A stretch of DNA of 64,000 nt. Source: Paracoccus yibinensis. Lineage in GTDB: Bacteria > Pseudomonadota > Alphaproteobacteria > Rhodobacterales > Rhodobacteraceae. Positions 53,325-61,678 of this stretch are shown here, piece after piece. The translations under genes and the position numbers were made by a program. The notes beneath the pieces were generated by a model, which was given only the letters and a program-made list of their open reading frames with translations, made no database searches and was not told the DNA's origin. Numbering within the stretch: position 1 is the first letter of the stretch; every line of letters begins with the position of its first letter. The stretch spans positions 1-64,000 of the forward strand of contig NZ_JAVCWH010000011.1 in NCBI RefSeq assembly GCF_030846195.1, written 5' to 3'.

Positions 53325-54349
53325 GCTGCGCCCTTTCCGAAGCTGCGCCAGGTGCGGACTAGGACGGGCGACAACAGCACCACCACGCCCAGGATGGTCA
53401 GGACCGATGTGGCCGCGGCCGAAGACAAAAGCCGCGTTTCGCCGCCGAGGTCGGAATAGATGAAGTAGCTTAGCGACTGCGCATGGGCCGAGGCGCTGAA
53501 GCTGACGATCGGTTCGAACACCCGGAAATTGTCCATGATCTTGATCAGCGCCATGAAGGTCGTCAGCGGCAGCAGATGCGGGATGACGACAAAGCGGATC
53601 CGCTCCCACCGGCTGGCGCCGTCGATCATTGCGCTTTCCAGCGTGTCCTGCGGCACGGTCTGCAGGCCGGCGTAATAGATGACGAAGGCGAAGGGGGCGG
53701 TGGACCAGATTCCATAGACGATCAGCATCGTCCACATCAGCGGCGTCGAAGCCTTGACCGAAAGGTTCGGGTCACCTGCCATCATCTGGATCACTGCGCC
53801 TAGAATGCCTCGGGCGTCGACCATCCAGAACAGGATCAGCGCCCCCACCAGCGGCGTCACGATCATCGGCAGAAGCGAGACGAAGATCATGGGTCCCCGG
53901 AAGAACCGCGGCACGGCATTCACCGCCAGGGCGATCAGAAAGCCCAGCATGATGGCAAGCGGCGTGACAAGCAGCGTATAGGTCAGGGTAAAAGCAAGAG
54001 CGCCATAGAAGGGCAGGTTCAGCAGCTGGCCCAGGAAATCAACCGGCCCGGACGAACGGTTCCAGAGCGCACCGATCTCGGACAAGGCCAGATGGTTGCG
54101 GTCTGCATAGATAGCGGCCCCGACATAGCGGCCCATCGGTTCGGCTTCTCGCAAAGCCTGTGTGGCCTCCTGGTCGATCTGTGTGGCCTTGGTGCAGCCG
54201 AACACGCTGCAGTTTTCGACCTCGCGGATTACCTGCTCGTGCGGCGCAAAGACGGACTGCGTCACGACCGAGAAAATGGGCAGGGCGATGAACAGAAACA
54301 TCGCCGTTGCCGAAGGCAGGAAAAACCACAGGAATGTCCGGTGCTTCAT
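53321..54349 (-). CDS. Carbohydrate ABC importer permease (MalF-like)
   Basis: This 342-residue permease has a first helix (FLPSATAMFLFIALPIFSVV) and a periplasmic loop holding two cysteines (NCSVFGCTKA). Further helices and the EAA loop TLESAMIDGASRWERIRFVV near residue 240 follow. The start MKHRTFLWF at 54349 is preferred, since the longer upstream frame is not membrane-like. It forms the channel with the MalG-like permease. Confidence 0.9.
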   Translation of the reverse strand: MKHRTFLWFFLPSATAMFLFIALPIFSVVTQSVFAPHEQVIREVENCSVFGCTKATQIDQEATQALREAEPMGRYVGAAIYADRNHLALSEIGALWNRSSGPVDFLGQLLNLPFYGALAFTLTYTLLVTPLAIMLGFLIALAVNAVPRFFRGPMIFVSLLPMIVTPLVGALILFWMVDARGILGAVIQMMAGDPNLSVKASTPLMWTMLIVYGIWSTAPFAFVIYYAGLQTVPQDTLESAMIDGASRWERIRFVVIPHLLPLTTFMALIKIMDNFRVFEPIVSFSASAHAQSLSYFIYSDLGGETRLLSSAAATSVLTILGVVVLLSPVLVRTWRSFGKGAA

Positions 54350-54469
54350 GAGCGTCGGCTTTCGCGGTTGGGGAGACCGGGTTGCCTGATGAACAGACGG
54401 CCCAGGATGCTCTGACAGGTGATGGGTCAGGGGACCGGCCTCGGCAGATGCCGTCCCCATCCTGCATGT

Positions 54470-55726
54470 CTACTGGAGGAAGCCCTTTTCGCGGGCAGCG
54501 GCAGTATACGCCGCTTCGATGTCGGACAGCGTGGTGGCCGCATCCTCCTTGCCGGTCAGGAAATCGGCGATGTTGTCACCAAGCGCCGTGTGCAGCAGGC
54601 CCATATAGGGCAGAGTGGGATAGGGTTTCGTTCCGGCCTCCATGGTCTTTATGACCCCCTGGTTGACTTCGGCAGGCATATAGCCGTCGATCATCCAGAC
54701 CGCCTCGATCATGGTGTCATCATTCAGGATGGCAGGGCTGGAGCCTTTTGCCATCGCGACAAAGGTCGCCGCCGCATCCTCGTCGGAAATGTTCTTTGCC
54801 ACGGTCCAGCCGTCCCACCACAGCGTGGTTGCGGGAGTGCTGCCGCCAGCCACCGTCAGCGGCCCGGCGACCTTGGTGTTTTCATAAACTTCGGGCGGCG
54901 CGCCCTCGTCATCGGTCAGAACGCCGGTGCGCGACCCCCAGAAATTCATCAGCGCGGTATTGCCCGCCTCCCATTCCGCCGACGTGGCATTCGAATCATG
55001 GGTCAGGAAATCGGGGTTCATATAGGCCGTCAGCGCCTTCATCATCTCGAGCGCGGCGATGCCTTTTTCGTTGTTGATGGAAACCTCTGCGGTGCCGGGT
55101 TCGAACAGCTCTCCATCCATCCCGAAATACATGTTCACGAATTCAAGCGCCAGGTTCCAGCCGGCCATATAGGCGCCGCCTAGCGGATATTGCATGATCC
55201 CCTCGGCGCGAATCTTTTCTGCGGCGGCCAGCATTTCCTCGTACGTCCGGGGCGGCTCGACCCCGATCTTTTCCAACACGTCCTGGCGATAGACCAGATG
55301 CTGGGCATTGGCCATGAAGGCTACGCCCATGACCTTGCCGTCGATGGTCACAAGCTGGTTCTTCGCCAGATCCTGCCCGTGGGCCGCCACCAGATCGTCC
55401 AGCGGGCGAATGACATCCTCGTTCATCAGGGCCATGATGGACGAGGTCGAGATGATCGCCGTTGTGTATTCCGCAGGATTCCCCTGCATCCCGGGGACAT
55501 TGATCTTCTGGTGATCGGCCGTCAGGTTGGACTTCACCGTGACACCGTCGCCGGCGCATGTCATGGCCTCGCGCGCCACGGTCTGGATGGCGGGGAATTC
55601 GTTCCCGATGATGGAGACGCGGCCGGCGGGAATACCGCAGCCTGCCATGGCGCCCCCTGCCCCGCCGGTCAGGGCCGTCGCGCCCAGCAGCGTCATCAAT
55701 GCCAAGCTCCGCATGGAAATGGTCAT
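54470..55726 (-). CDS. Carbohydrate ABC importer binding protein
   Basis: This 418-residue periplasmic receptor has a signal peptide ending near GGAMAG and the sequence GCGIPAGRVSIIGNEFPAIQ. It then has LTADHQKINVPGMQGNPAEY and NAQHLVYRQDVLEKIGVEPP, the latter typical of CUT1-type extracellular sugar receptors. Two cysteines near the start (GCG and MTCAG) may form a disulfide. It opens the minus-strand operon, directly facing the SnoaL-like gene on the plus strand across a promoter region with a TTCGAA-centred palindrome. The ligand is not known. Confidence 0.9.
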   Translation of the reverse strand: MTISMRSLALMTLLGATALTGGAGGAMAGCGIPAGRVSIIGNEFPAIQTVAREAMTCAGDGVTVKSNLTADHQKINVPGMQGNPAEYTTAIISTSSIMALMNEDVIRPLDDLVAAHGQDLAKNQLVTIDGKVMGVAFMANAQHLVYRQDVLEKIGVEPPRTYEEMLAAAEKIRAEGIMQYPLGGAYMAGWNLALEFVNMYFGMDGELFEPGTAEVSINNEKGIAALEMMKALTAYMNPDFLTHDSNATSAEWEAGNTALMNFWGSRTGVLTDDEGAPPEVYENTKVAGPLTVAGGSTPATTLWWDGWTVAKNISDEDAAATFVAMAKGSSPAILNDDTMIEAVWMIDGYMPAEVNQGVIKTMEAGTKPYPTLPYMGLLHTALGDNIADFLTGKEDAATTLSDIEAAYTAAAREKGFLQ

Positions 55727-55828
55727 CTAAAGCTCCCTGTTTTGTCTTGGTTGTTCTGGTGTGATTACCTTGGGCTGCCCGGCGCTTCCCGGCCGATTCC
55801 GCAGCGTCATGACCGACATCACCCAATT

Positions 55829-55842
55829 CGCATTCGAATGCA
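55829..55842. promoter_or_regulatory. LacI-type operator at the importer/SnoaL divergent promoter
   Basis: CGCATTCGAATGCA differs by one base from the perfect TGCATTCGAATGCA found at 57019 and 60337. It lies between the divergently transcribed binding-protein and SnoaL-like genes, about 100 bp before the former. Confidence 0.75.
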
Positions 55843-55913
55843 AGAAAATTCTTGCAAGCGTATGCACAGCCTGTCAGACCTTTTGTGGTCTGTTGCATGC
55901 AGAAGGAGCGCAG

Positions 55914-57002
55914 ATGCTGACCGAAGGTTTTGACCCGGATGCCTCCCCCTCAGAGCAGTTGCGGCAATCGGTGCTGGAGAGGCTGAGACTTCTGGCGGAA
56001 GCACCCCAGTCGGGTCTAGAGGCCGCTTTATCGCAGTTGGTCGCCCCTGACATGCAGTGGTACGCGTCGCATCCCATGAACGGGATGATCGGAACCGATG
56101 CTGCGTGTGCGCATATCTGGCGTCCCCTGACAGCCGCCTTCCCCGATCTTGAACGGCGCGACACGATCTTCCTCGGAGGCTGTTACCAAAGCAGGACGAT
56201 GATCGCCGCTCTGGGGCATTATTGCGGCACGATGCAAGGCGACTGGCTGGGCATTCCGGCGACCCGGAAGGCTGTTTACCTGCGCTTTGGCGAAGTATGG
56301 CAGATCGGTCTGGATGGTCGCGCGATTGCGGCCTACTTGCTGTGGGACGTGCTGGACATGATGCGCCAGGCGGGCGTCTGGCCGCTTGCCCCATCACTGG
56401 GAATAGAAGAAGCATGGCCCTGCCCCCTTGCTGTCGATGGCGTGCGGCTTGCCCCTTCGGATGCCCGGCAAGGACTTGCCAGTCTTGAGCAGACCTTGCA
56501 GATGCACAAGGCCTTGGCACAGCATGACGACCGGAACGATCTGTCGCGCGAAGGGCTGCTGTCCATGCCGCAGCGCGATCACTGGCACGACAGGATGATG
56601 TGGTATGGACCTGCGGGAATCGGCACAACGCGGGGACTGGATGGGTTCGTGGACGGCCATCAACTGCCGTTCCGAATCGCCTTCAGCCGTCCGCAGGGCA
56701 GCTTTCAGGAAGTGACCGCCGAACGCGCCCGACATGGAGCTGGTCACTATATCCGCATCGGCGACGGGCCTTATTCCGTGACGGGCGGCTGGCCCTCGGT
56801 CTATGCCCGGCATACGGGTGGCGGTTTCTGCGGGATGCCCCCCAGCGGGAAGCCAGTCTTCATGCGCGTGATGGACTTTTATCATCATCACCAAGGCCTA
56901 ATCCGCGAGAACTGGGTTCCCCTGGACATGCTGGATCTGCTCCGCCAGACCGGATTTGACGCTTTGGCACGCATGAGAAGCATTCTTCGCCTGCCCCGCT
57001 GA
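55914..57002 (+). CDS. Two-domain SnoaL-like protein C
   Basis: This 362-residue protein appears to hold two SnoaL/NTF2-like folds: LSQLVAPDMQWYASHPMNGM near residue 45 and RDHWHDRMMWYGPAGIGTTR near residue 222. FHGPFR-type text is replaced here by QLPFRIAFSRPQGSFQEVTA. The paired form MMWYGPAGIG and RIGDGPYSVTGGW are typical of SnoaL-like ester-cyclase annotations. AAGGAG with five-base spacing supports the ATG at 55914; the frame is open further upstream but crosses the operator. It is expressed opposite to the importer operon. The function is unknown. Confidence 0.75.
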   Translation: MLTEGFDPDASPSEQLRQSVLERLRLLAEAPQSGLEAALSQLVAPDMQWYASHPMNGMIGTDAACAHIWRPLTAAFPDLERRDTIFLGGCYQSRTMIAALGHYCGTMQGDWLGIPATRKAVYLRFGEVWQIGLDGRAIAAYLLWDVLDMMRQAGVWPLAPSLGIEEAWPCPLAVDGVRLAPSDARQGLASLEQTLQMHKALAQHDDRNDLSREGLLSMPQRDHWHDRMMWYGPAGIGTTRGLDGFVDGHQLPFRIAFSRPQGSFQEVTAERARHGAGHYIRIGDGPYSVTGGWPSVYARHTGGGFCGMPPSGKPVFMRVMDFYHHHQGLIRENWVPLDMLDLLRQTGFDALARMRSILRLPR

Positions 57003-57018
57003 CCCGGCCCATCTTTTA

Positions 57019-57032
57019 TGCATTCGAATGCA
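57019..57032. promoter_or_regulatory. LacI-type operator before the small ORF / SnoaL-like pair
   Basis: A perfect TGCATTCGAATGCA palindrome lies 17 bp after the preceding stop and 69 bp before the small ORF. It suggests an own promoter for the genes that follow. Confidence 0.8.
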
Positions 57033-57100
57033 ATAAAATGTGGACAGAAGGCTTCTTATCTGCAAGCACTTTGAGGATGGCAGCATGACAGGAGGGGATC

Positions 57101-57295
57101 ATGGACCAGTCTGACGAAGCGCATCACCATGCAGATGATGGGCCGCTGACTTGCAAGCGCAAGGGCGCCTGCTGCGGGCGCTGCATGAACAACGACGGCC
57201 CAGAGGCTCGCGCCGCCGGACCGGACCACGAATCACGGGTTCGCAAGGACCACGATTTTTTCATTTTCCAAGAAGGACGAAAGACGGGGACATGA
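57101..57295 (+). CDS. Small ORF coupled to a SnoaL-like gene
   Basis: This 64-codon frame has a strong AGGAGG site about six bases before its ATG. Its TGA overlaps the ATG of the next gene as ATGA, like the other couplings in this cluster. The product is hydrophilic with a His cluster (EAHHHADDG) and four cysteines in CKRKGACCGRC, a possible metal-binding knuckle. I know no family for it. It may be a real small protein or a leader that sets translation of the downstream gene. Confidence 0.5.
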   Translation: MDQSDEAHHHADDGPLTCKRKGACCGRCMNNDGPEARAAGPDHESRVRKDHDFFIFQEGRKTGT

Positions 57296-58305
57296 AGGGT
57301 TTCGATGCGAAGTGGCGGGATGTTCCGCATTTCATCAACGGTCTTACCCAGCAGATCTGGGAAGACCGCCATATCGGCAGCCTGCGCCGCCACTATGCGC
57401 CAGGACTGATCGTGCGTTCGCCCGCTTCGGTCGTCATCGACAATACCAACGTCATTGCCGCCACGATGGCCACCCTGGCCGAATTTCCCGATCGCGAACT
57501 GCCGGGAGAGGATGTGATCTGGTGCGAGGATCCTGCGGGAACGACTGCCGACTCGGACGCCTTCCTGTCGTCGCACCGTCTGATCTGCTGGGCACGGCAC
57601 AGCCGCCCCGGTGTATATGGGGCACCGACGGGGAAGCGCGTGTCCTATCGCATTCTGGCCGACTGCGCGATCCGGGACGACGCGATCCACGATGAATGGC
57701 TGGTGCGCGACCAATCCGCTATCGTGCGGCAACTGGGGTTTGACGTTGTCGAATGGACCCGCGACCTGATTGCACGGGAAGGCGGGCCTGACAATTGCGT
57801 CCGGCCGATGACGCCCGACAACGACGTGGCTGGCCCCTATACCGGCCGCGGCAATGACAATCAATGGGGCCAGCGTCACGCCGATATCCTGAACCGGATC
57901 ATGGCGGCGGACATGGCGGCAATTCCTGCCAATTACGACCGGGCCTGCAACCTGCATTATCCTGGCGGCGAAGATGTCTATGGACGTGCCGAGGCCGATC
58001 AGTTCTGGATGGGCTTGCGCGCCGCCTTTCCCCATGCCGAGTTCCGCATCGACCATGTCATCGGCCGAGAGGATCCGCTGATGCCGCCCCGATCTGCCGT
58101 CCGCTGGTCGCTGTGGGGCAAGCATTCGGGCTGGGGTCGCTTCGGCACTCCGACGGGGGCGCAGGTCTATATCATGGGCATCAGTCATGTCGAATTCGGA
58201 CCCTTCGGCGACGACGGCGAGCCGGTCATACGCAATGAGTTCACTCTGATCGACGAAACCGCTGTCTGGAAACAAATCCTGCTGCAGACCGGCGCGCATG
58301 ACTGA
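57292..58305 (+). CDS. Two-domain SnoaL-like protein D
   Basis: This 337-residue protein is the close homologue of protein A at 46764-47753, about 45-50 percent alike by eye. It begins MKGFDAKWRDVPHFINGLTQ and has TRDLIAREGGPDNCVRPMTP, YTGRGNDNQWGQRHADILNR and, near the end, FGDDGEPVIRNEFTLIDETA. The first and second halves each fit a SnoaL/NTF2-like fold. Start at 57292 is supported by the ATGA coupling to the small ORF. Two such homologues in opposite arms of one cluster suggest that they act on related intermediates or form a hetero-oligomer. Confidence 0.78.
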   Translation: MKGFDAKWRDVPHFINGLTQQIWEDRHIGSLRRHYAPGLIVRSPASVVIDNTNVIAATMATLAEFPDRELPGEDVIWCEDPAGTTADSDAFLSSHRLICWARHSRPGVYGAPTGKRVSYRILADCAIRDDAIHDEWLVRDQSAIVRQLGFDVVEWTRDLIAREGGPDNCVRPMTPDNDVAGPYTGRGNDNQWGQRHADILNRIMAADMAAIPANYDRACNLHYPGGEDVYGRAEADQFWMGLRAAFPHAEFRIDHVIGREDPLMPPRSAVRWSLWGKHSGWGRFGTPTGAQVYIMGISHVEFGPFGDDGEPVIRNEFTLIDETAVWKQILLQTGAHD

Positions 58306-58425
58306 CAGGCTTCGCGGCGGAAAACCTTCGTCGCGGGTCCGTCCCATCCGGTCGTTGAGGATGTCCTGAATATATTGTCTAAGACTTCGGGGCGCAGCTG
58401 CGAAACAGCCTTGACAGGGGGATGC

Positions 58426-59451
58426 ATGGGTGCAGATCGGAAACCGTTTCAGCGCAGGGCGACCTCGTATGACGTGGCGCGCGCGGCCGGGGTCGCGCAA
58501 TCCACCGTGTCCCGCTGCTTCAAGGACGACAGCGGCATCTCGCCGGAAACACGCGAGAAAGTTCTGCGGATCGCATCAGAGATGGGCTATGCCCGCAATT
58601 CGCTGGCACGATCACTGATCACGCGAACGTCGAACATGGTGGGCGTGATCGTCACGGAATTCACCATGCGGAACAACCCCGAGCTGGTCTATTCGCTGGG
58701 AATACAGCTGCGCGCCTCGGGGATAGGCCTGATCCTTCAGGTGATCGAAAACGACCATGCGATTTCCTCGATCCTGCGTCAGGTCCTGGAATTTCCGCTG
58801 GACGGCCTGATCTGCTGTTCAGAAATGCCGCCCGAGGATGTGGCGCGTTTCGTGTCGCGCGGGATCCCGCTGCTGTTCTTCAACCGCATCATCGAGGCTG
58901 CGCATGTGGATTGCCTGGCGCTCGATCATGCCCAGGCCGGACGCACCGTGGCGCGGGTCCTGCATGAAGCGGGGCACCGGGATTTCGCTTGTGTCAAGGG
59001 GCCTGAAGGCGCGCCGGTCAGCAAGCTGCGGGCGGACGCCTTCCGCGATACGTTGAAAGACCTGGGAATCGCGGATGTTCCCACCTGTGCGACTGACTTT
59101 TCCTATGACGGGGGCAGGCAAGGGTTTCTGGACCTGATCCGCGACCGCAAGCCGCCGGACGCGGTTTTTTGCGCCAATGATCAGCTGGCTTTGGGGGTGA
59201 TGGACGCCTGCCGCCATGACCTGGGGCTGGATGTGCCCGGCGACATCTCGATTGTCGGCTTCGACGACATCCCCGAGGCGGGTCGCCCAAGCTATCTGCT
59301 GACGACGGTGCGCCAGCCCATTCCCGACATGGCCGAGCAGGCAATGCGGCTGTTGATGGAGCGCATCGCGGCGCCGCAGCTGCCGGCGCGCAAGATGCTG
59401 CTGACGGGCGAATTGATCCGCAGAACCTCCGCCCGTCTTGCCCCAGCCTAG
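58426..59451 (+). CDS. Second LacI-family regulator
   Basis: This 341-residue protein has the LacI HTH ATSYDVARAAGVAQSTVSRC with hinge, then SLARSLITRTSNMVGVIVTE. The effector fold has DAVFCANDQLALGVMDACRH and VPGDISIVGFDDIPEAGRPS. A G-rich ribosome site precedes the ATG at 58426; a longer frame from 58375 lacks such a site. It is related to the LacI protein at 47750. Its own promoter lacks the TTCGAA-centred palindrome. It converges on the aldolase gene, the two stops overlapping by a few bases. One or both LacI proteins should read the shared operator. Confidence 0.9.
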   Translation: MGADRKPFQRRATSYDVARAAGVAQSTVSRCFKDDSGISPETREKVLRIASEMGYARNSLARSLITRTSNMVGVIVTEFTMRNNPELVYSLGIQLRASGIGLILQVIENDHAISSILRQVLEFPLDGLICCSEMPPEDVARFVSRGIPLLFFNRIIEAAHVDCLALDHAQAGRTVARVLHEAGHRDFACVKGPEGAPVSKLRADAFRDTLKDLGIADVPTCATDFSYDGGRQGFLDLIRDRKPPDAVFCANDQLALGVMDACRHDLGLDVPGDISIVGFDDIPEAGRPSYLLTTVRQPIPDMAEQAMRLLMERIAAPQLPARKMLLTGELIRRTSARLAPA

Positions 59452-60239
59452 TATCCGGTGCGCGTTCCGCGCACGCCGTCGGTTCCTCGCGCCCGCGCGG
59501 CTTCGGTTCGGGCTGCCCTGGACAAAAGCATCGCGTCGTTGCCGGGCGTCACCATGGTGAAGCCCTGATCCGCCCGCATCGCGGCAGCCTCGCCGGACGA
59601 GCAGAAGATGCCCGCCGCCTTTCCGGCAGCGCGACAGGCATCGACGATCCGGGCGATCGCGTCCTTGACGACCGGTTCTTCCGACTCTGCCTGGGGCGCC
59701 ACGCCAAGCGCCAGGCAAAGATCATTCGGCCCGACATATATTCCGTCCAGACCCTCGGTCGCGACGATGCCTTCGAGGTTCTCCAGTCCTTCGGCCGTTT
59801 CGATCATCGCCAGGGCAACGATTTCCGAGTTGGCGTGCTGGAAATAGTCCGAACCTCCATACAGCGCGCCCCGCGCCGGACCGAACGAGCGGTTGCCGGC
59901 GGGCGGATAGCGACAGGCGCGGGCGAAGGCACGCCCATCCTCGACGGTCGAGACCATCGGACAGATCAAACCATAGACGCCGGCATCCAGAAGCTGATTG
60001 ACAAGCGCCAGATCGTTGCGAGCCACGCGCGCAAAGGGAACGGCCGGAGTGGATGAGATCGCCTGGAACATCGCCACCGCGCTGTCGAATCCGATCATGC
60101 CGTGCTGCAGGTCGACCGTCACCGAATCGAACCCCTGGTGGCTCAGAACTTCGGCCGCATAGGACGACGGGATCGAGGCCCAGGCATTCACCGCAACCCC
60201 GCCGGATCGCCATATTTCCTTGATATTATTCGCTCTCAT
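59448..60239 (-). CDS. HpcH/HpaI-family aldolase
   Basis: This 263-residue class II pyruvate aldolase is of the 2-oxo-3-deoxy-acid / HpcH type. It has the metal and phosphate features FDSVTVDLQHGMIGFDSAVA, VARNDLALVNQLLDAGVYGL, the metal Glu in AMIETAEGLENLEGIV and GLDGIYVGPNDLCLALG. It would split a 4-hydroxy-2-oxo acid into pyruvate and an aldehyde, or the reverse. The ATG at 60239 begins MRANNIKEIW. It is divergent from the cupin gene across two TTCGAA-centred palindromes. Confidence 0.9.
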   Translation of the reverse strand: MRANNIKEIWRSGGVAVNAWASIPSSYAAEVLSHQGFDSVTVDLQHGMIGFDSAVAMFQAISSTPAVPFARVARNDLALVNQLLDAGVYGLICPMVSTVEDGRAFARACRYPPAGNRSFGPARGALYGGSDYFQHANSEIVALAMIETAEGLENLEGIVATEGLDGIYVGPNDLCLALGVAPQAESEEPVVKDAIARIVDACRAAGKAAGIFCSSGEAAAMRADQGFTMVTPGNDAMLLSRAARTEAARARGTDGVRGTRTGY

Positions 60240-60312
60240 TAGCAGCTCTTGCCTTTCTTTCTTGTCTTCGTCTTGTTGCTTTCCCAGCGGAAGGCCAACA
60301 GAAAAGAATTGT

Positions 60313-60350
60313 GCGCATTCGAATTCTAAAGTAGTTTGCATTCGAATGCA
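60313..60350. promoter_or_regulatory. Two LacI-type operators at the aldolase/cupin divergent promoter
   Basis: A perfect TGCATTCGAATGCA lies at 60337-60350. A weaker copy, GCATTCGAATTC (60315-60326), lies 22 bp away, centre to centre, on the aldolase side. Two turns of helix between them would allow one regulator pair to bind on the same face. Confidence 0.78.
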
Positions 60351-60449
60351 TCTGGAATTGGTGGAAGCCCTTCCTTTTCATTGACCCCGTGCCGACTGCT
60401 TCATCCCGGATGCTGACCACTCACCTCCACACTAGCAAGGATCTCCCTC

Positions 60450-61601
60450 GTGCCCGACGTTGTGACACTCAGCCCCGAAGATAGCCGCAAGCGCCATGTC
60501 CGCCGTGACGACATGGTTCCCGAGCGGGTGGCCTTCATTGACTGCAAGATGCCCGGTTCTCATCTGAAAGAGAATTATTCGCTGATCGGCCCCGGCGTGA
60601 CCCAGTCCAAGGAGCAGAAGGTCTGTCTGTCCGAACCCCATGGCTTCAGCCTGGGGGTTGCGGCGATGCCCGCGGGCATCACCAACAACCTTCATGTCCA
60701 CTATACTGCCGAAGTCTTCATGATCTACAAGGGAACCTGGCTGTTCCGCTGGGGCGCCGACGGCAAGGATGGCGAGATCATCGGCAACCCTGGTGATATC
60801 GTCAGCATTCCCACGTGGATCTTCCGCGGCTTCTCCAATGTCGGCGACGGTGACGGCTGGATCTTTACCGCGCTTGGTGGCGATGATACCGGCGGCATTC
60901 TGTGGCACCCGCGCATTCTCGAGGTGGCGGCGGAACATGGGCTGTATCTGACCCGCGACAACATGATGGTGGATACCCAGAAGGGCCAGCCCAAGCCAGG
61001 ACCAGACGAACTTCTGGAACCGATGACCCGCGAACAGATCGACAGCCTGCCCAAATATTCCATCGAGGATATGCGCCGCAACATCGTCACCAAGGCCGAG
61101 CGCAATTTTGCCCCTGCCCTGCTGGACAGCCATCTGCCGGGTCACGGGGCCGAGATTGCGCCCGTCGCAGGCCACGGCATCTCGCAGAACCGCGATCATG
61201 TCCCGCCGATCACCTATCCGCAGGGTCTGTCGCTGGAATGGGGCCGCATTCCCCAGGGCGGCATGATCGGCCGGCATCTGCTGCACGAGAAGCAGGTGAT
61301 GATCGTGTTCTCTGGCACTGTCGAGGTGGCGCAGAACGAAGGTGCCGAAACGGTGACCCAGACGGTGGCCTCGCAAGAGCTTTATTCCTTCCCTGCCGAC
61401 ACTTGGCGCGAAATCAGGAATGTCGGCACCGAACTTGCCGAATTCGTCCTCATCACGGCGGGCGACCACAAGAAGCGGATCGTCTGGTCCGAGGAGATCC
61501 AGCAGGCTGCCGCAAAGGCGGGTTACGCGATCGACCACAACGGCTATGTTGCGCCGCTGGATCTGCTGCCCTACAAGGTTCGCAACCGCTTTGGTCATTG
61601 A
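60450..61601 (+). CDS. Bicupin protein, probable sugar-acid isomerase or lyase
   Basis: This 383-residue protein has two cupin domains. The first carries the metal motif NLHVHYTAEVF (H-x-H-x4-E) near residues 80-90, with GDIVSIPTWIFRGFSN for the second motif. The second, from about residue 255, has GGMIGRHLLHEKQVMIVFSG and LYSFPADTWREIRNVG. A GTG start with AAGGA upstream is used. Cupins of this kind include isomerases and dioxygenases. In front of otnK/otnC-type genes an isomerase that replaces the missing OtnI is attractive, but unproven. Confidence 0.8.
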   Translation: MPDVVTLSPEDSRKRHVRRDDMVPERVAFIDCKMPGSHLKENYSLIGPGVTQSKEQKVCLSEPHGFSLGVAAMPAGITNNLHVHYTAEVFMIYKGTWLFRWGADGKDGEIIGNPGDIVSIPTWIFRGFSNVGDGDGWIFTALGGDDTGGILWHPRILEVAAEHGLYLTRDNMMVDTQKGQPKPGPDELLEPMTREQIDSLPKYSIEDMRRNIVTKAERNFAPALLDSHLPGHGAEIAPVAGHGISQNRDHVPPITYPQGLSLEWGRIPQGGMIGRHLLHEKQVMIVFSGTVEVAQNEGAETVTQTVASQELYSFPADTWREIRNVGTELAEFVLITAGDHKKRIVWSEEIQQAAAKAGYAIDHNGYVAPLDLLPYKVRNRFGH

Positions 61602-61626
61602 GGTGGGGCGATCGCCCGGATGATCG

Positions 61627-61654
61627 GCAGCGGCGGAACATCGTCCGCCGCTGC
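61627..61654. terminator. Strong hairpin between the bicupin and kinase genes
   Basis: GCAGCGGCGGA (61627-61637) and TCCGCCGCTGC (61644-61654) form a perfect 11-bp stem with a 6-base loop in the 77-bp intercistronic gap. There is no T-run after it. It could be a processing or attenuation site lowering kinase expression relative to the cupin. Confidence 0.55.
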
Positions 61655-61678
61655 GCATCCACAATCCGCAGGAATCCT

